A DNA stretch of 64,000 nucleotides from Microcella alkalica (lineage in GTDB: Bacteria > Actinomycetota > Actinomycetes > Actinomycetales > Microbacteriaceae), in the NCBI RefSeq assembly GCF_014595885.1, contig NZ_JABUKC010000003.1:482207-546206 (forward strand), read 5' to 3'. Under the pieces are notes generated by a model. The model did not search any database and was not told the DNA's origin. It saw nothing but the letters and a program-made list of their open reading frames with translations. How positions within the stretch are numbered: position 1 is the stretch's first letter; each line of letters opens with the position of its first letter. A program made the translations under genes and the position numbers. Of this stretch, positions 55,977-64,000 are shown piece after piece.

Positions 55977-57340
55977 TCGAGCAGCAGCGCCGGCTCCTCG
56001 ATGACCGAGGCGACGTCGGCCAGGAACCGGCTCGCGACATCCCCGTCGACCACGCGGTGATCGAACGAGGCGCCGAGCGTCGTCACGAACCGCGGCCGCA
56101 CCTCGCCGTCGACCACCCACGGCTTCTGCTTGATGGTGCCGAGCGCGACGATCGCGACCTCGCCGGGGTTGAGGATGGGCGTGCCGGTGTCCATGCCGAA
56201 GACGCCGATGTTGGTGACCGTGATCGTGCCGTCGGCCATGTCGGCGGGCTGCAGCTTGCCGTCGCGCGCCGTGATCGTCAGCTGCTCGATGGCCTGGGCG
56301 AGCTCGCGCAGGCTCATCGCCTGGGCGTTCTTGACGTTCGGCACCACCAGGCCCCGCGGCGTCGCGGCGGCGAAGCCGAAGTTGACGAAGTGGTGCACGA
56401 CGATCTCCTCATCGGTCCACGTCGAGTTGACCATCGGGTTGCGGCGCACCGCCCAGATCATCGCCTTCGCCATGATGAGCAGCGGCGAGACCTTGATGCC
56501 GGCGAAGTCGGGGCTGGCCTTGAGGCGCTTGACGAACTCCATCGTGCGGGTGGCGTCGACGTCGACGAAGATGCTCACGTGCGGCGCGGTGAAGGCGCTG
56601 CGCACCATGCCCTGCGCGATCGCCTTGCGCACGCCCTTGACCGGGATGCGCTCTTCGCGCGCCTCCGGCCAGTCGGGCGTCTGGATGTTGCGGAACACGC
56701 TCGCCTGCGAGGCGTGCCGGATGACGTCGTCGCGCGTGATTTCGCCGGCGAGCCCCGTCGGCTGCACCTCCTGCAGATCGACGCCGAGATCCTTCGCGAG
56801 CTTGCGGATCGGCGGCTTCGCGATGACCGGCACCGCCGCGGCGGCCGGCACGAAGGCCGGCGGGGCGGGGCGGGATGCTCCCGCGCTCGTTGCGGCGTCG
56901 CCCGCGTGGCGCCCGCCCGCGTCACCGCCCACACCCGCGCGCCGACGCCGCGAGGCCACGTGACCCTTCGCGCCGTAGCCGACGAGCACCGCACCGGGCT
57001 TCTCGTCGTGGTCAATCGACTGGGCCGTGTCGGCGGCAGCGATCGCGGCCTGCGCCGGCTCGGCGGGCGACTCGGTCGCGGCGTCGGCAGCGGCATCCGC
57101 CCCCTCGCGCACCCGCACGATCGGCGTGCCGACCTCGACGGTCTCGCCTTCGGCGACCAGCAGCGCGTCGACGGTGCCGGCGAAGGGGCTCGGCAGCTCG
57201 ACGAGCGACTTCGCCGTCTCGATCTCGCACAGCACCTCGTTCACGGCGATGCGCTGCCCCGGCTGCACGCGCCACGACACGATCTCGGCCTCGGTCAGGC
57301 CCTCGCCGACGTCGGGGAGCGGGAACTCGTTGATGCTCAT
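55973..57340 (-). CDS. 2-oxoacid dehydrogenase E2 (dihydrolipoamide acyltransferase)
   Basis: Acyltransferase core of the complex with E1 genes upstream. Residues 1-80 are the lipoyl domain with Lys44 in [11 protein letters not shown]. The peripheral-subunit-binding domain lies at about 190-225 ([17 protein letters not shown]). The catalytic domain ends in the active-site [11 protein letters not shown], with His near residue 428. 455 residues. GAAGGAG precedes the ATG. Branched-chain or pyruvate specificity is not decided. Confidence 0.92.
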   Translation of the reverse strand: MSINEFPLPDVGEGLTEAEIVSWRVQPGQRIAVNEVLCEIETAKSLVELPSPFAGTVDALLVAEGETVEVGTPIVRVREGADAAADAATESPAEPAQAAIAAADTAQSIDHDEKPGAVLVGYGAKGHVASRRRRAGVGGDAGGRHAGDAATSAGASRPAPPAFVPAAAAVPVIAKPPIRKLAKDLGVDLQEVQPTGLAGEITRDDVIRHASQASVFRNIQTPDWPEAREERIPVKGVRKAIAQGMVRSAFTAPHVSIFVDVDATRTMEFVKRLKASPDFAGIKVSPLLIMAKAMIWAVRRNPMVNSTWTDEEIVVHHFVNFGFAAATPRGLVVPNVKNAQAMSLRELAQAIEQLTITARDGKLQPADMADGTITVTNIGVFGMDTGTPILNPGEVAIVALGTIKQKPWVVDGEVRPRFVTTLGASFDHRVVDGDVASRFLADVASVIEEPALLLD

Positions 57341-57389
57341 GGGGCTCCTTCGGGGGCGGTGGATGCTCGGCTGACCGGCCCGGTCGTGC

Positions 57390-58478
57390 TCAGTACGACA
57401 GCGCCCGGTCGACGCCGTCGAGGATGCGGTCGACGTCGGGCAGGTAGGCGCCCTCGAGCTTGGCGGGCGGGAAGGGGGTGTCGAAGCCGGAGACGCGGAT
57501 GACGGGCGCCTCGAGCGAGAAAAAGGCCTTCTCCGACACGGTCGCGGCGATCTCGCTGCCGATGCTGACGCTGCCGGGCGCCTCCTGCGCGACGACGAGT
57601 CGGCCGGTGCGGCGCACCGAGTCGAGGATCGGGCCGTAGTCGATGGGGCTCAGCGAGCGCAGGTCGAGGACCTCGATGCTCGTCCCTTCCTCCTCGGCGA
57701 GCGCCGCGGCGTCGAGCAGCATGCTCACCATGGCGCCGTGGCCGACGACGGTCACGTCGGTGCCGGTGCGCACGACGCGGCTCGCGTGCAGCGGCGCGCC
57801 CGAGGCATCGAGGTTCACCTCGCCCTTGGGCCAGTAGCGACTCTTGGGCTCGAAGAACATGACGGGGTCGTCGCTTGCGATGGCCTCCTGGATCATCCAG
57901 TAGGCGTCGTGCGGCGTCGCCGGGCTCACCAGGCGCAGGCCGGCAGTGTGGGCGAAGTACGCCTCGGGGCTCTCCTGGTGGTGCTCGACGGCGCCGATGT
58001 GCCCGCCGTACGGCACGCGGATCACGACCGGCAGCGACAGCGAGCCCTCGTGCCGCGCGGTGAGCTTGGCCAGCTGGGTCGTGATCTGGTCGAAGGCCGG
58101 GAAGATGAAGCCGTCGAACTGGATCTCGACGACGGGCCGGTAGCCGCGCATGGCGAGCCCGATCGCGGCGCCAACGATGCCCGACTCGGCGAGCGGGGTG
58201 TCGAGCACGCGGCGCGGGCCGAAGTCGCGCTGCAGGTTCTCGGTGACGCGGAACACGCCGCCGAGCGGCCCGATGTCCTCACCCAGCAGCACGACCTTCT
58301 CGTCGGCGGCCATCGCGGCGGCGAGGCCGGCGTTGAGCGCCTTCGCCATCGGCAGGGTGCGCACGCCGCCGCCGGTGATGACGGATGCCGGGGTCGCCGC
58401 CGCGGGCGTCGCGCCCTCGACGCCGGTCGCGTCGACCGCGCGCCCCACGGCCGCGGAGGTGCCGAGCGTGTCGGTCAT
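57390..58478 (-). CDS. 2-oxoacid dehydrogenase E1 beta subunit
   Basis: Beta subunit of the heterotetrameric decarboxylase, 362 residues, with a 40-residue Ala/Thr-rich N-terminal extension. Family motifs are [39 protein letters not shown], and [19 protein letters not shown]. The ATG at 58478 overlaps the E1alpha stop by 4 nt. Confidence 0.92.
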   Translation of the reverse strand: MTDTLGTSAAVGRAVDATGVEGATPAAATPASVITGGGVRTLPMAKALNAGLAAAMAADEKVVLLGEDIGPLGGVFRVTENLQRDFGPRRVLDTPLAESGIVGAAIGLAMRGYRPVVEIQFDGFIFPAFDQITTQLAKLTARHEGSLSLPVVIRVPYGGHIGAVEHHQESPEAYFAHTAGLRLVSPATPHDAYWMIQEAIASDDPVMFFEPKSRYWPKGEVNLDASGAPLHASRVVRTGTDVTVVGHGAMVSMLLDAAALAEEEGTSIEVLDLRSLSPIDYGPILDSVRRTGRLVVAQEAPGSVSIGSEIAATVSEKAFFSLEAPVIRVSGFDTPFPPAKLEGAYLPDVDRILDGVDRALSY

Positions 58479-59593
58479 GCGCCCTCTCCCTCGAACGAGG
58501 CCTCGTAGCTGCGCAACCACTCGGCCTGGGCCTGCATGACGGGGTGCGGCTCGCTGTAGACGTGCGCGAACATCGACTCGGCGGGCGGCGGCGTGAGCTC
58601 GAGGGTGCGTCGGCGCGCGTCGGCGGCGAAGTCCGCGGCCTCGGCGGCGACGTCGGCGAAGAACTGCTCGCTCGCGCCGCGGCCGCGCAGGTACGTCTCG
58701 AACCGGGCGATCGGGTCGCGCTGACGCCAGTGCTCGACCTCGTCGGCGGTGCGGTACTTGGTCGGGTCGTCGCTCGTCGTGTGCGCGCCCATGCGGTAGG
58801 TGAGCGCCTCGATGAACTGCGGGCCCTCACCGGCGCGAGCGGCGTCGAGGCGCTCGCGCGTGACGGCGTAGCTGGCGAGCACGTCGTTGCCGTCGAGCTG
58901 GATGCTCGGGATGCCGAAGCCCTCCGGCCGGCGGTACAGGGGCGTGCGCGACTGCACGCTCACGGGCACTGAGATCGCCCAGTGGTTGTTCTGCAGGAAA
59001 AACACCTGCGGGGTCTGGTAGCTCTGCGCGAAGACGAAGGCCTCGTTGACGTCGCCCTGGCTCGTGGCGCCGTCGCCGAAGTAGACGAGCACGGCGGTGT
59101 CGCGCTCGGCGTCGCCCGTGCCGACGAGGCCGTCGAACTGCACGCCCATCGCGTAGCCGGTGGCGTGCAGCGTCTGCGAGCCGATGACGAGGGTGTAAAG
59201 GTGGAAGTTGCCGACCTCCTCCGGCACCCAGCCGCCGTGGCTGAGGCCGCGCAGCATCGCGATGATCTGCACGACGTCGAGGCCGCGGATGTGCCCGACG
59301 GCGTGCTCGCGGTACGCGGGGAAGATGTGGTCCTGCGCGCGGGCGGCGTAGCCGGAGCCGACCTGCGCCGCCTCCTGCCCGAGGCTCGGGATCCACAGCG
59401 CGAGCTGCCCCTGCCGCTGCAGGTTGCCGGCCTCGATGTCGAAGGCGCGGATGACGCTCATGGTGCGGTGGAAGCGCTGCAGCAGCGACTCGTCGAGGCT
59501 CTCCACGACCGGCCGGTAGCGCTCGGTGCGCTCGTCCTCGACGAGGCGGCCGTCGGGCGCGAGCAGCTGCAGGGTCTCGGCCGGGTGCGACAT
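58475..59593 (-). CDS. 2-oxoacid dehydrogenase E1 alpha subunit
   Basis: TPP-binding subunit, 372 residues. The thiamine diphosphate motif runs FGDGATSQGDVNEAFVFAQS to QNNHWAIS. YRMGAHTTSDDPTKYR matches the branched-chain/acetoin-type family phosphorylation loop. The ATG at 59593 follows TAGAGT by 7 nt and is preferred to 59644. E3 is not encoded in this cluster. Confidence 0.92.
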   Translation of the reverse strand: MSHPAETLQLLAPDGRLVEDERTERYRPVVESLDESLLQRFHRTMSVIRAFDIEAGNLQRQGQLALWIPSLGQEAAQVGSGYAARAQDHIFPAYREHAVGHIRGLDVVQIIAMLRGLSHGGWVPEEVGNFHLYTLVIGSQTLHATGYAMGVQFDGLVGTGDAERDTAVLVYFGDGATSQGDVNEAFVFAQSYQTPQVFFLQNNHWAISVPVSVQSRTPLYRRPEGFGIPSIQLDGNDVLASYAVTRERLDAARAGEGPQFIEALTYRMGAHTTSDDPTKYRTADEVEHWRQRDPIARFETYLRGRGASEQFFADVAAEAADFAADARRRTLELTPPPAESMFAHVYSEPHPVMQAQAEWLRSYEASFEGEGA

Positions 59594-59627
59594 GCGTTCC
59601 ACTCTAGGCGGGGCCCCCGCCGCCGTC

Positions 59628-60704
59628 TCAGAGGTCACGGACAACCTGGCCCGCGATCTGCAGGAGCTTCGGCACAGACTCCTCCTCGCCGATCGAGACG
59701 CGGATGCCCTCCGGCGGGAAGGCGCGCCCGACGATCCCGGCCTCGGTGAACCGCTCTGCGATCGCGGCGGTGGCCTGCCCGGTCGCGAGCCACACGAAGT
59801 TGCCCTCGCTCTGCGGGATGCGCCAGCCCTGCTCGCGGAGCCCGGCGACGACGCGCTCGCGCCGCTCGACGATCGCCTCGACGGTCTGCAGCAGCTCGGC
59901 CTCGTGGTCGAGCGCGGCGAGCACCGCGGTCTGCGCGGCGCCCGTGACGGAGAGCGGGATCTGCGTGGCGCGCGCGGCGTCGATGACGGCCGGGTGCGCG
60001 ATCGCGTAGCCGATGCGCAGGCCCGCGAGCCCGTACGCCTTCGAGAAGGTGCGCAGGATCACGAGGTTGGGCCAGCGGCGCACGAGCGCGTCGCCGTCGA
60101 CGGCGTGCTCGTCGCGCACGAACTCGGCGTAGGCCTCGTCGAGCAGCACGAGCAGGTCTCCGGGGATGCTCGCCATGAGCGCCTCGAACTCGTCGCGCCC
60201 GACGGCGGTGCCCGTGGGGTTGTTCGGCGTGCAGACGATGACGAGCCGGGTGCGGTCGGTCACGGCGGCGGCCATCGCGGGCAGGTCGTGCCGGGCATCC
60301 GCCGTGAGCGGCACGGGCACGCCGGTGGCCCCGGCGACGGTGATGAGGCCGGGGTAGGCCTCGAAGCTGCGCCAGGCGTGCACGACCTCGTCGCCGGCGC
60401 CGGAGGTCGCCGCGATGAGCTGGGCGAGGATGCTCACCGAGCCGGCGCCGACGATGACCTCGTCGGGGCTCACGCCGTGCCGCTCGGCGAGGCGCTCGCG
60501 CACGATGAGCGCGGTCGCGTCAGGGTAGCGGTTGGTGTTCGCGGCGGCCTCGGCGAGCGCCGCGAGCACGGCCGGGTGCGGCGGGGAGGGGTTCTCGTTG
60601 CTGGAGAGCTTGAAGGCGTCGGCCGCCGCGGGCCGGCCCTGGCGGTAGGGCTGCATCGCGACGATCTCGGGGCGCAGGCGCACGGGGGGCGCGAGGTCGG
60701 TCAC
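59628..60704 (-). CDS. hisC: Histidinol-phosphate aminotransferase
   Basis: PLP aminotransferase of 358 residues. It starts [17 protein letters not shown], has [34 protein letters not shown] and the PLP lysine in [17 protein letters not shown]. Such HisC-like enzymes also transaminate aromatic amino acids (Pat). A TATCCT box ends 6 nt before the GTG. It is not in a his operon here, which slightly favours a Pat-type role. Confidence 0.88.
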   Translation of the reverse strand: MTDLAPPVRLRPEIVAMQPYRQGRPAAADAFKLSSNENPSPPHPAVLAALAEAAANTNRYPDATALIVRERLAERHGVSPDEVIVGAGSVSILAQLIAATSGAGDEVVHAWRSFEAYPGLITVAGATGVPVPLTADARHDLPAMAAAVTDRTRLVIVCTPNNPTGTAVGRDEFEALMASIPGDLLVLLDEAYAEFVRDEHAVDGDALVRRWPNLVILRTFSKAYGLAGLRIGYAIAHPAVIDAARATQIPLSVTGAAQTAVLAALDHEAELLQTVEAIVERRERVVAGLREQGWRIPQSEGNFVWLATGQATAAIAERFTEAGIVGRAFPPEGIRVSIGEEESVPKLLQIAGQVVRDL

Positions 60705-60775
60705 GGTGTCAGGATACGGCGGGGCATATGCCGCGATCGGTGGCGGGGTGCGCCCCCGCGGGGCATAGTGGGCTC

Positions 60776-61174
60776 ATGAAGCGTTTCGTGCTGCGCGTGC
60801 TCATCAACTCGGTCGCCCTCTGGCTGACGACGCTCATCGTCGCCGGCGTCACGGTCGAGTCGTACGCGCCCGACGACACGCTCGCCTCGGTGCTGACGTA
60901 CCTCCTGGTGGGGCTGATCTTCGGCGTCGTGAACGGCGTCATCGGCAACGCGATCCGCATCGTCGCCTTCCCCCTGTACGTGCTCACGCTCGGGCTCATC
61001 GCGCTGCTCGTCAACGGCCTGCTGCTGCTGCTCGTCGACTGGATCTCGGACCTCATCGGCTTCGGCCTCGAGGTCGATGGCTTCTGGTGGGGCGTGCTGG
61101 GCGCGATCGTGCTCGGCCTGCTGAGCTGGCTCATCGGCGTGCTGCTGCGCCCGATCGTGGGTCGCACCCGCTGA
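60776..61174 (+). CDS. 4-TM membrane protein, phage-holin IV-like family
   Basis: A 132-residue protein of four hydrophobic helices, with GVVNGVIGNAIRIVAFPLYVLTLGL split over helices 2-3 at about residues 50-75. This is the actinobacterial phage holin IV-like family; most chromosomal members are not phage proteins. A CATAGT box lies 6 nt before the ATG. The last 44 nt overlap the convergent hydrolase gene. Confidence 0.8.
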   Translation: MKRFVLRVLINSVALWLTTLIVAGVTVESYAPDDTLASVLTYLLVGLIFGVVNGVIGNAIRIVAFPLYVLTLGLIALLVNGLLLLLVDWISDLIGFGLEVDGFWWGVLGAIVLGLLSWLIGVLLRPIVGRTR

Positions 61175-62621
61175 CCTCCGACCCGGTCGACGTCGCGGCG
61201 CCGACCTCCTCCGGGCTGAGGCGTCGCGTGGTGTAGGCGGTCGCCTCGCCCTGCACGTCGCGAGCGCCGTTCGGCAGCGCGTCCAGGGCGCCTCTCAGCA
61301 ACGGCGCCTCCGCGGCATCGACGCGCTCCGCGGTCCGTCGGTACTGCTCCAGCGCGTGCCCGGCGACGAGGGGATCGCCGTCGCTCCAGCCATCGCCGCG
61401 CGGCGCCGTGACGACGATCGCCTCGGTACGCTGCTGCGGCCCGCCGAGCGCGGTCACGGGGTCGTCGTCGTGGGCGATGACGACCGCCGGGTAGTCGCCG
61501 GTGACGGGCATGCCGCCCGTGGGCCCCCCGACGGTGACGAGCCCCGCGGTGCGGAACTCCCCCGACTCCGCCAGCAGCGTCGCGACCGCGGCGCCCTGCG
61601 AGTAGCCGGTGAACACGACCTCGCTGTGCGCACCGGCGCCTGCCTCGGCGAGCGCCTGCCGCGCGGCCTGCAGCGAGGAGGCGTCGTGCTCGGCGAGGAG
61701 GGCGATGTTGCTGGAGAAGTCGAAGGGCTGCTCCCCGCCCTCGACGAGCGGCCCGCCGTCGGCGGCCTCGCCCGCCGTGCCGGCGATGTACACCTCGAAG
61801 CGCTCCTGGCCGACGCGGTCGACGAAGCGCTCGACCCGCACCGGCTGCGCGGGGTCGGGGATGCGCGCGACGCGGTCGGCGACGCCGAGCGGCGCCGTCG
61901 CGGCGACCGGCCGCGCGGCCGGTGCGACGACGACCGGCGCGCGACCGCGATCGCCGGCGATCACGCCGACGGCGAGCACCGTGCCCGCGGTCGCGGCGAC
62001 GGAGTCGAGCCCGAGGGCGCGGTACTGCGTCAGCAGCGCGCTCGGCACCCCGAGGGCGCCGAGCGCGGCGTCGTCGGTCGCGGTCATGAGCAGCCGCAGC
62101 GCCCGCGTCGTCATCTGGTCGTCGAGCAGGCGGCCCGTCGCGCGCTCGAGCCCGGCCTCGGCCGAGCGGCTGAACGATTCGCGCGAGGCCTTCGGCAGCA
62201 GCATCCAGGCGACGGCGGCGACGCCGAGGGCCGGCAGCACGGTCGGCAGCAGGCCGAGGCCGAGGCGGGCCCCGAGGAAGGCGAGCGTCGAGGCGACGGG
62301 CTCGAGGGCGCGCTGCACCCACGACTGCACGCGCGACTCGACCTCGCCGTAGGCGTCGAGCGCGAGGCGCACCGACGTGCCGAGCAGCTCGAGCGACTCC
62401 GCCTGCGCCCGCACGCGTGCGGCGGCCTGCTCGAGCTCGGAGCCGGTGCCGTTCCACGGGTCGCCGGGCAGCGGCGCCGCGATCGGGCGCAGGCGCTCGC
62501 CGGCGGTCTCGCACGTGCGCGCGCTGCGTGCGATGCGGTCGAGGGCCTCCAGCAGGTGCTCGCCGACGACGACCGTCGAGCCGCCCCCTCCGATGAGCAG
62601 CGGCGCGCTCGGCTCAACCAC
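61131..62621 (-). CDS. WXG-like domain fused to a serine alpha/beta hydrolase
   Basis: An unrecognised 496-residue fusion. Residues 1-100 form two long helices around W56-N-G58, followed by Y91-G-E-V-E95, which fits the YxxxD/E export tag of type VII (ESX) substrates. Residues about 112-142 are hydrophobic, one or two helices. The C-terminal part has a nucleophile-elbow GYSQG with Ser341, a possible catalytic Asp in HDDDPVT (384-390) and His422, similar to DUF1023-type hydrolases. GTG start, overlapping the upstream WXG-like gene by 8 nt. Secretion is inference; no secretion genes are in the window. Confidence 0.65.
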   Translation of the reverse strand: MVEPSAPLLIGGGGSTVVVGEHLLEALDRIARSARTCETAGERLRPIAAPLPGDPWNGTGSELEQAAARVRAQAESLELLGTSVRLALDAYGEVESRVQSWVQRALEPVASTLAFLGARLGLGLLPTVLPALGVAAVAWMLLPKASRESFSRSAEAGLERATGRLLDDQMTTRALRLLMTATDDAALGALGVPSALLTQYRALGLDSVAATAGTVLAVGVIAGDRGRAPVVVAPAARPVAATAPLGVADRVARIPDPAQPVRVERFVDRVGQERFEVYIAGTAGEAADGGPLVEGGEQPFDFSSNIALLAEHDASSLQAARQALAEAGAGAHSEVVFTGYSQGAAVATLLAESGEFRTAGLVTVGGPTGGMPVTGDYPAVVIAHDDDPVTALGGPQQRTEAIVVTAPRGDGWSDGDPLVAGHALEQYRRTAERVDAAEAPLLRGALDALPNGARDVQGEATAYTTRRLSPEEVGAATSTGSEVSGCDPRSGAAARR

Positions 62622-62976
62622 CGGTCACCGCCGGCACGCTCGCGGCGCGCGCCCGCGCCTCGGCGAGCTGCTGCTCGGCGCCCCACCGGCGGCCGACGAG
62701 GGCGAGACCCGCGACGTCGAGCGATCGCCGGGCCTCCAGCAGGCCGTGCAGGTTGCGCTCGACCGCGGCGCCGAACGCGCGCGCCGCGGGCCCGCGCCAG
62801 CGGGGGTCGTGCGCCGTCGAGGCGACGAGCTGCATCGCGCGCTCGAGCTGCTCGGCGACGGCCGCGACGACGAGCTCGCGCCGGTGCAGGTCGTCGACGA
62901 GCGCCGAGGCGGCCGTCACTGACAGCGGAGCGGTGACGGGAGCGGGCGGGGGAGCGGACGAGGGGTGGGCGAGCAC
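62614..62976 (-). CDS. WXG100-like small protein
   Basis: A 120-residue, mainly helical protein with a Pro-rich N-terminus and the sequence DPRWRGPAARAFGAAVERNL, in which W-R-G sits between two helices of about 40 residues, the ESX/WXG100 layout. AAGGAGG lies 6 nt before the GTG at 62976, which decides the start; longer readings are Pro/Arg-rich. It directly precedes and overlaps the hydrolase gene, suggesting a partner or chaperone role. Confidence 0.7.
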   Translation of the reverse strand: MLAHPSSAPPPAPVTAPLSVTAASALVDDLHRRELVVAAVAEQLERAMQLVASTAHDPRWRGPAARAFGAAVERNLHGLLEARRSLDVAGLALVGRRWGAEQQLAEARARAASVPAVTGG

Positions 62977-63116
62977 GAGCGGCCTCCTTCGGCGTGAGCG
63001 GGGAGCCCAGGATGCGGGAGGGCGCGGCGGCGGGTCAGGCGGCGAGCGCGAGTCGGGCATCCGCCATCGCGATCGACGGCTGTGGAGGAGGTGCCGAAGT
63101 GCGGGATGATGGGGGC

Positions 63117-63644
63117 ATGAGCTTCGACCGGGACCCCGGGCACCCCGGCGTGTTCCGCATCTGCTTCGTCTGCACCGGCAACATCTGCCGCTCGCCCATG
63201 GCGGAGGCGGTCTTCAACGAGCTCATCCGCCGCCGCGGCTGGGAGCACCTCGTCGTCGTGCAGTCGGCCGGCACCGGCGAGTGGCACGTCGGCGAGCCGA
63301 GCGACCCGCGCACGCTCGCCGCGCTCCGCGCCCGCGGCTACGAGGGCGACGTGCATCGCGCGCGCCAGTTCGACAGCGACTGGTTCGACGACGTCGACCT
63401 CATCATCGCGTTCGACCGCACCCACGAGCGCATGCTCAAGAGCTGGGCGCCCGACGACGACGCGCGCGGCAAGGTGCACCTGCTCATGTCGTTCGACCCC
63501 GGCCACGGCGAGGCGAGTCTCGACGTGCCCGACCCGTACTACTCCGACGCCGCGATGTTCGACACGGTGCTCGGCATGATCGAGCGCGCCTGCACCGCGC
63601 TCTTCCGCCAGCTCGAACCAGGAATCCGACAGGGAGCCTCATGA
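63117..63644 (+). CDS. Low-molecular-weight protein tyrosine phosphatase
   Basis: Cysteine phosphatase of 175 residues. The P-loop is CFVCTGNICRSPMAEAV (CxxxxxR(S/T)) near residue 19, and the general acid is in DVPDPYYSDAAMF (DPYY). ATG at 63117 is favoured because upstream residues are low complexity. It overlaps purB by 4 nt. In mycobacteria such enzymes (PtpA) are exported to host cells; no such role can be assumed here. Confidence 0.93.
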   Translation: MSFDRDPGHPGVFRICFVCTGNICRSPMAEAVFNELIRRRGWEHLVVVQSAGTGEWHVGEPSDPRTLAALRARGYEGDVHRARQFDSDWFDDVDLIIAFDRTHERMLKSWAPDDDARGKVHLLMSFDPGHGEASLDVPDPYYSDAAMFDTVLGMIERACTALFRQLEPGIRQGAS

Positions 63645-64000
63645 CCCTCGCCCCGCAGCCCCTCAGCCCGCTCGACGGCCGCTACCGCGCCCAGGTCGCC
63701 GAGCTCGGCGAGCACCTCTCCGAGGCGGGCCTGAACCGTGCGCGCATCCACGTCGAGGTCGAGTGGCTCATCCGCCTCACCGACGAGGGGCTGTTCGGCG
63801 CCTCCCGGCTCACCGACGAGCAGAAGGCCGCACTGCGCGAGCTCGTCACCGGCTTCGGGCAGGACGACATCGACTCGCTCGCCCGCCGCGAGGCCGTCAC
63901 GCGACACGACGTCAAGGCCGTCGAGTACCACGTGCGCGAGCGCCTGGCCGAGCTCGGCCTCGGGCACATCGCCGAGCTCACCCACTTCGCCTGCACGAGC
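63641..64000 (+). CDS. purB: Adenylosuccinate lyase (start only)
   Basis: The first 120 codons of a gene that runs off the window. It begins MTLAPQPLSPLDGRYRAQVA and contains VEVEWLIRL and ARREAVTRHDVKAVEYHVRE, ending at ELTHFACTS, all typical of PurB, which acts twice in purine synthesis. AGGGAG lies about 6 nt upstream. The ATG overlaps the phosphatase stop. Confidence 0.92.
   Translation, partial: MTLAPQPLSPLDGRYRAQVAELGEHLSEAGLNRARIHVEVEWLIRLTDEGLFGASRLTDEQKAALRELVTGFGQDDIDSLARREAVTRHDVKAVEYHVRERLAELGLGHIAELTHFACTS

Noticed and set aside
60776..61174. Evidence of a prophage from the holin-like protein
   Set aside because: The protein belongs to a common chromosomal membrane family, and no other phage gene, integrase or attachment site is nearby.

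Overview
The window is about 64 kb of very GC-rich DNA with tightly packed genes and no rRNA operon, insertion sequence, integrase or CRISPR array. Gene content points to a high-GC actinobacterium, most likely of the family Microbacteriaceae. The main reasons are a dnaK-grpE-dnaJ-hspR operon with HAIR operators, a C50-carotenoid operon with a two-subunit lycopene cyclase (crtYe/crtYf) and a lycopene elongase (crtEb), four genes of cofactor-F420-linked families, a CopD-CtaG fusion, and many genes that start 6-7 nt after a TAnnnT box, as leaderless actinobacterial transcripts do. The genus cannot be fixed from the sequence alone.

Layout. 1-6.7 kb: a NarL-type two-component system, an ABC exporter, threonine aldolase, and a small DUF2975/HTH operon behind a tandem palindromic operator. 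6.7-9.1 kb: an F420-type oxidoreductase, a 700-bp non-coding stretch rich in repeats and hairpins, and a LysE-type exporter. 9.1-13.7 kb: a sugar ABC importer (binding protein, two permeases) behind a LacI-type operator, and a zinc alcohol dehydrogenase. 13.8-25 kb: the heat-shock block, with a ClpB that lacks its N domain, an F420:NADPH reductase-like gene, an RsmC/RlmG-like methyltransferase, a response regulator with a divergent MASE1 histidine kinase, and hspR-dnaJ-grpE-dnaK. 25.3-28.2 kb: an MFS protein, a PEP-mutase/isocitrate-lyase family enzyme and a small membrane protein. 28.2-34.7 kb: glgX-treY-treZ, which makes trehalose from glycogen. 34.7-40.7 kb: the six-gene crt operon with idi divergent from it. 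40.7-43.2 kb: a second MASE1 kinase/receiver pair. 43.3-50.6 kb: dcd, tRNA-Gly(CCC), small enzymes, a PIF1-like helicase and CopD-CtaG. 50.7-55.4 kb: HU, cysteine-poor ribosomal proteins S14/L33/L28, then a zinc-uptake operon (znuA-znuC-znuB-micro-ORF-zur) behind a double Zur-like box. 55.5-60.7 kb: a Ddn-like protein, 2-oxoacid dehydrogenase E1alpha-E1beta-E2, and hisC. 60.8-64 kb: a 4-TM membrane protein, a WXG100-like protein coupled to a WXG-like/serine-hydrolase fusion, a low-molecular-weight tyrosine phosphatase, and the start of purB.

How the parts work together. HspR probably represses both the dnaK operon and clpB through the HAIR boxes at 24917 and 16053. Zur probably shuts off znuACB and its own gene when zinc is replete. 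The crt operon and idi share a 21-bp divergent promoter region and supply a C50 carotenoid pathway. GlgX, TreY and TreZ debranch glycogen, form maltooligosyltrehalose and release trehalose. The overlap of stop and start codons by 4 nt (ATGA/GTGA) recurs throughout these operons and implies translational coupling.

Less ordinary signals: two 61-nt palindromic elements about 80% identical and 8.3 kb apart; an octamer tandem repeat touching a perfect 25-bp inverted repeat; two related hairpins upstream of the MFS gene; a 17-codon ORF wedged by 4-nt overlaps between znuB and zur that echoes the znuB C-terminus; the WXG-like/hydrolase pair; and the recurrent hexamer GGATGC/GCATCC, which often forces codons otherwise little used here.
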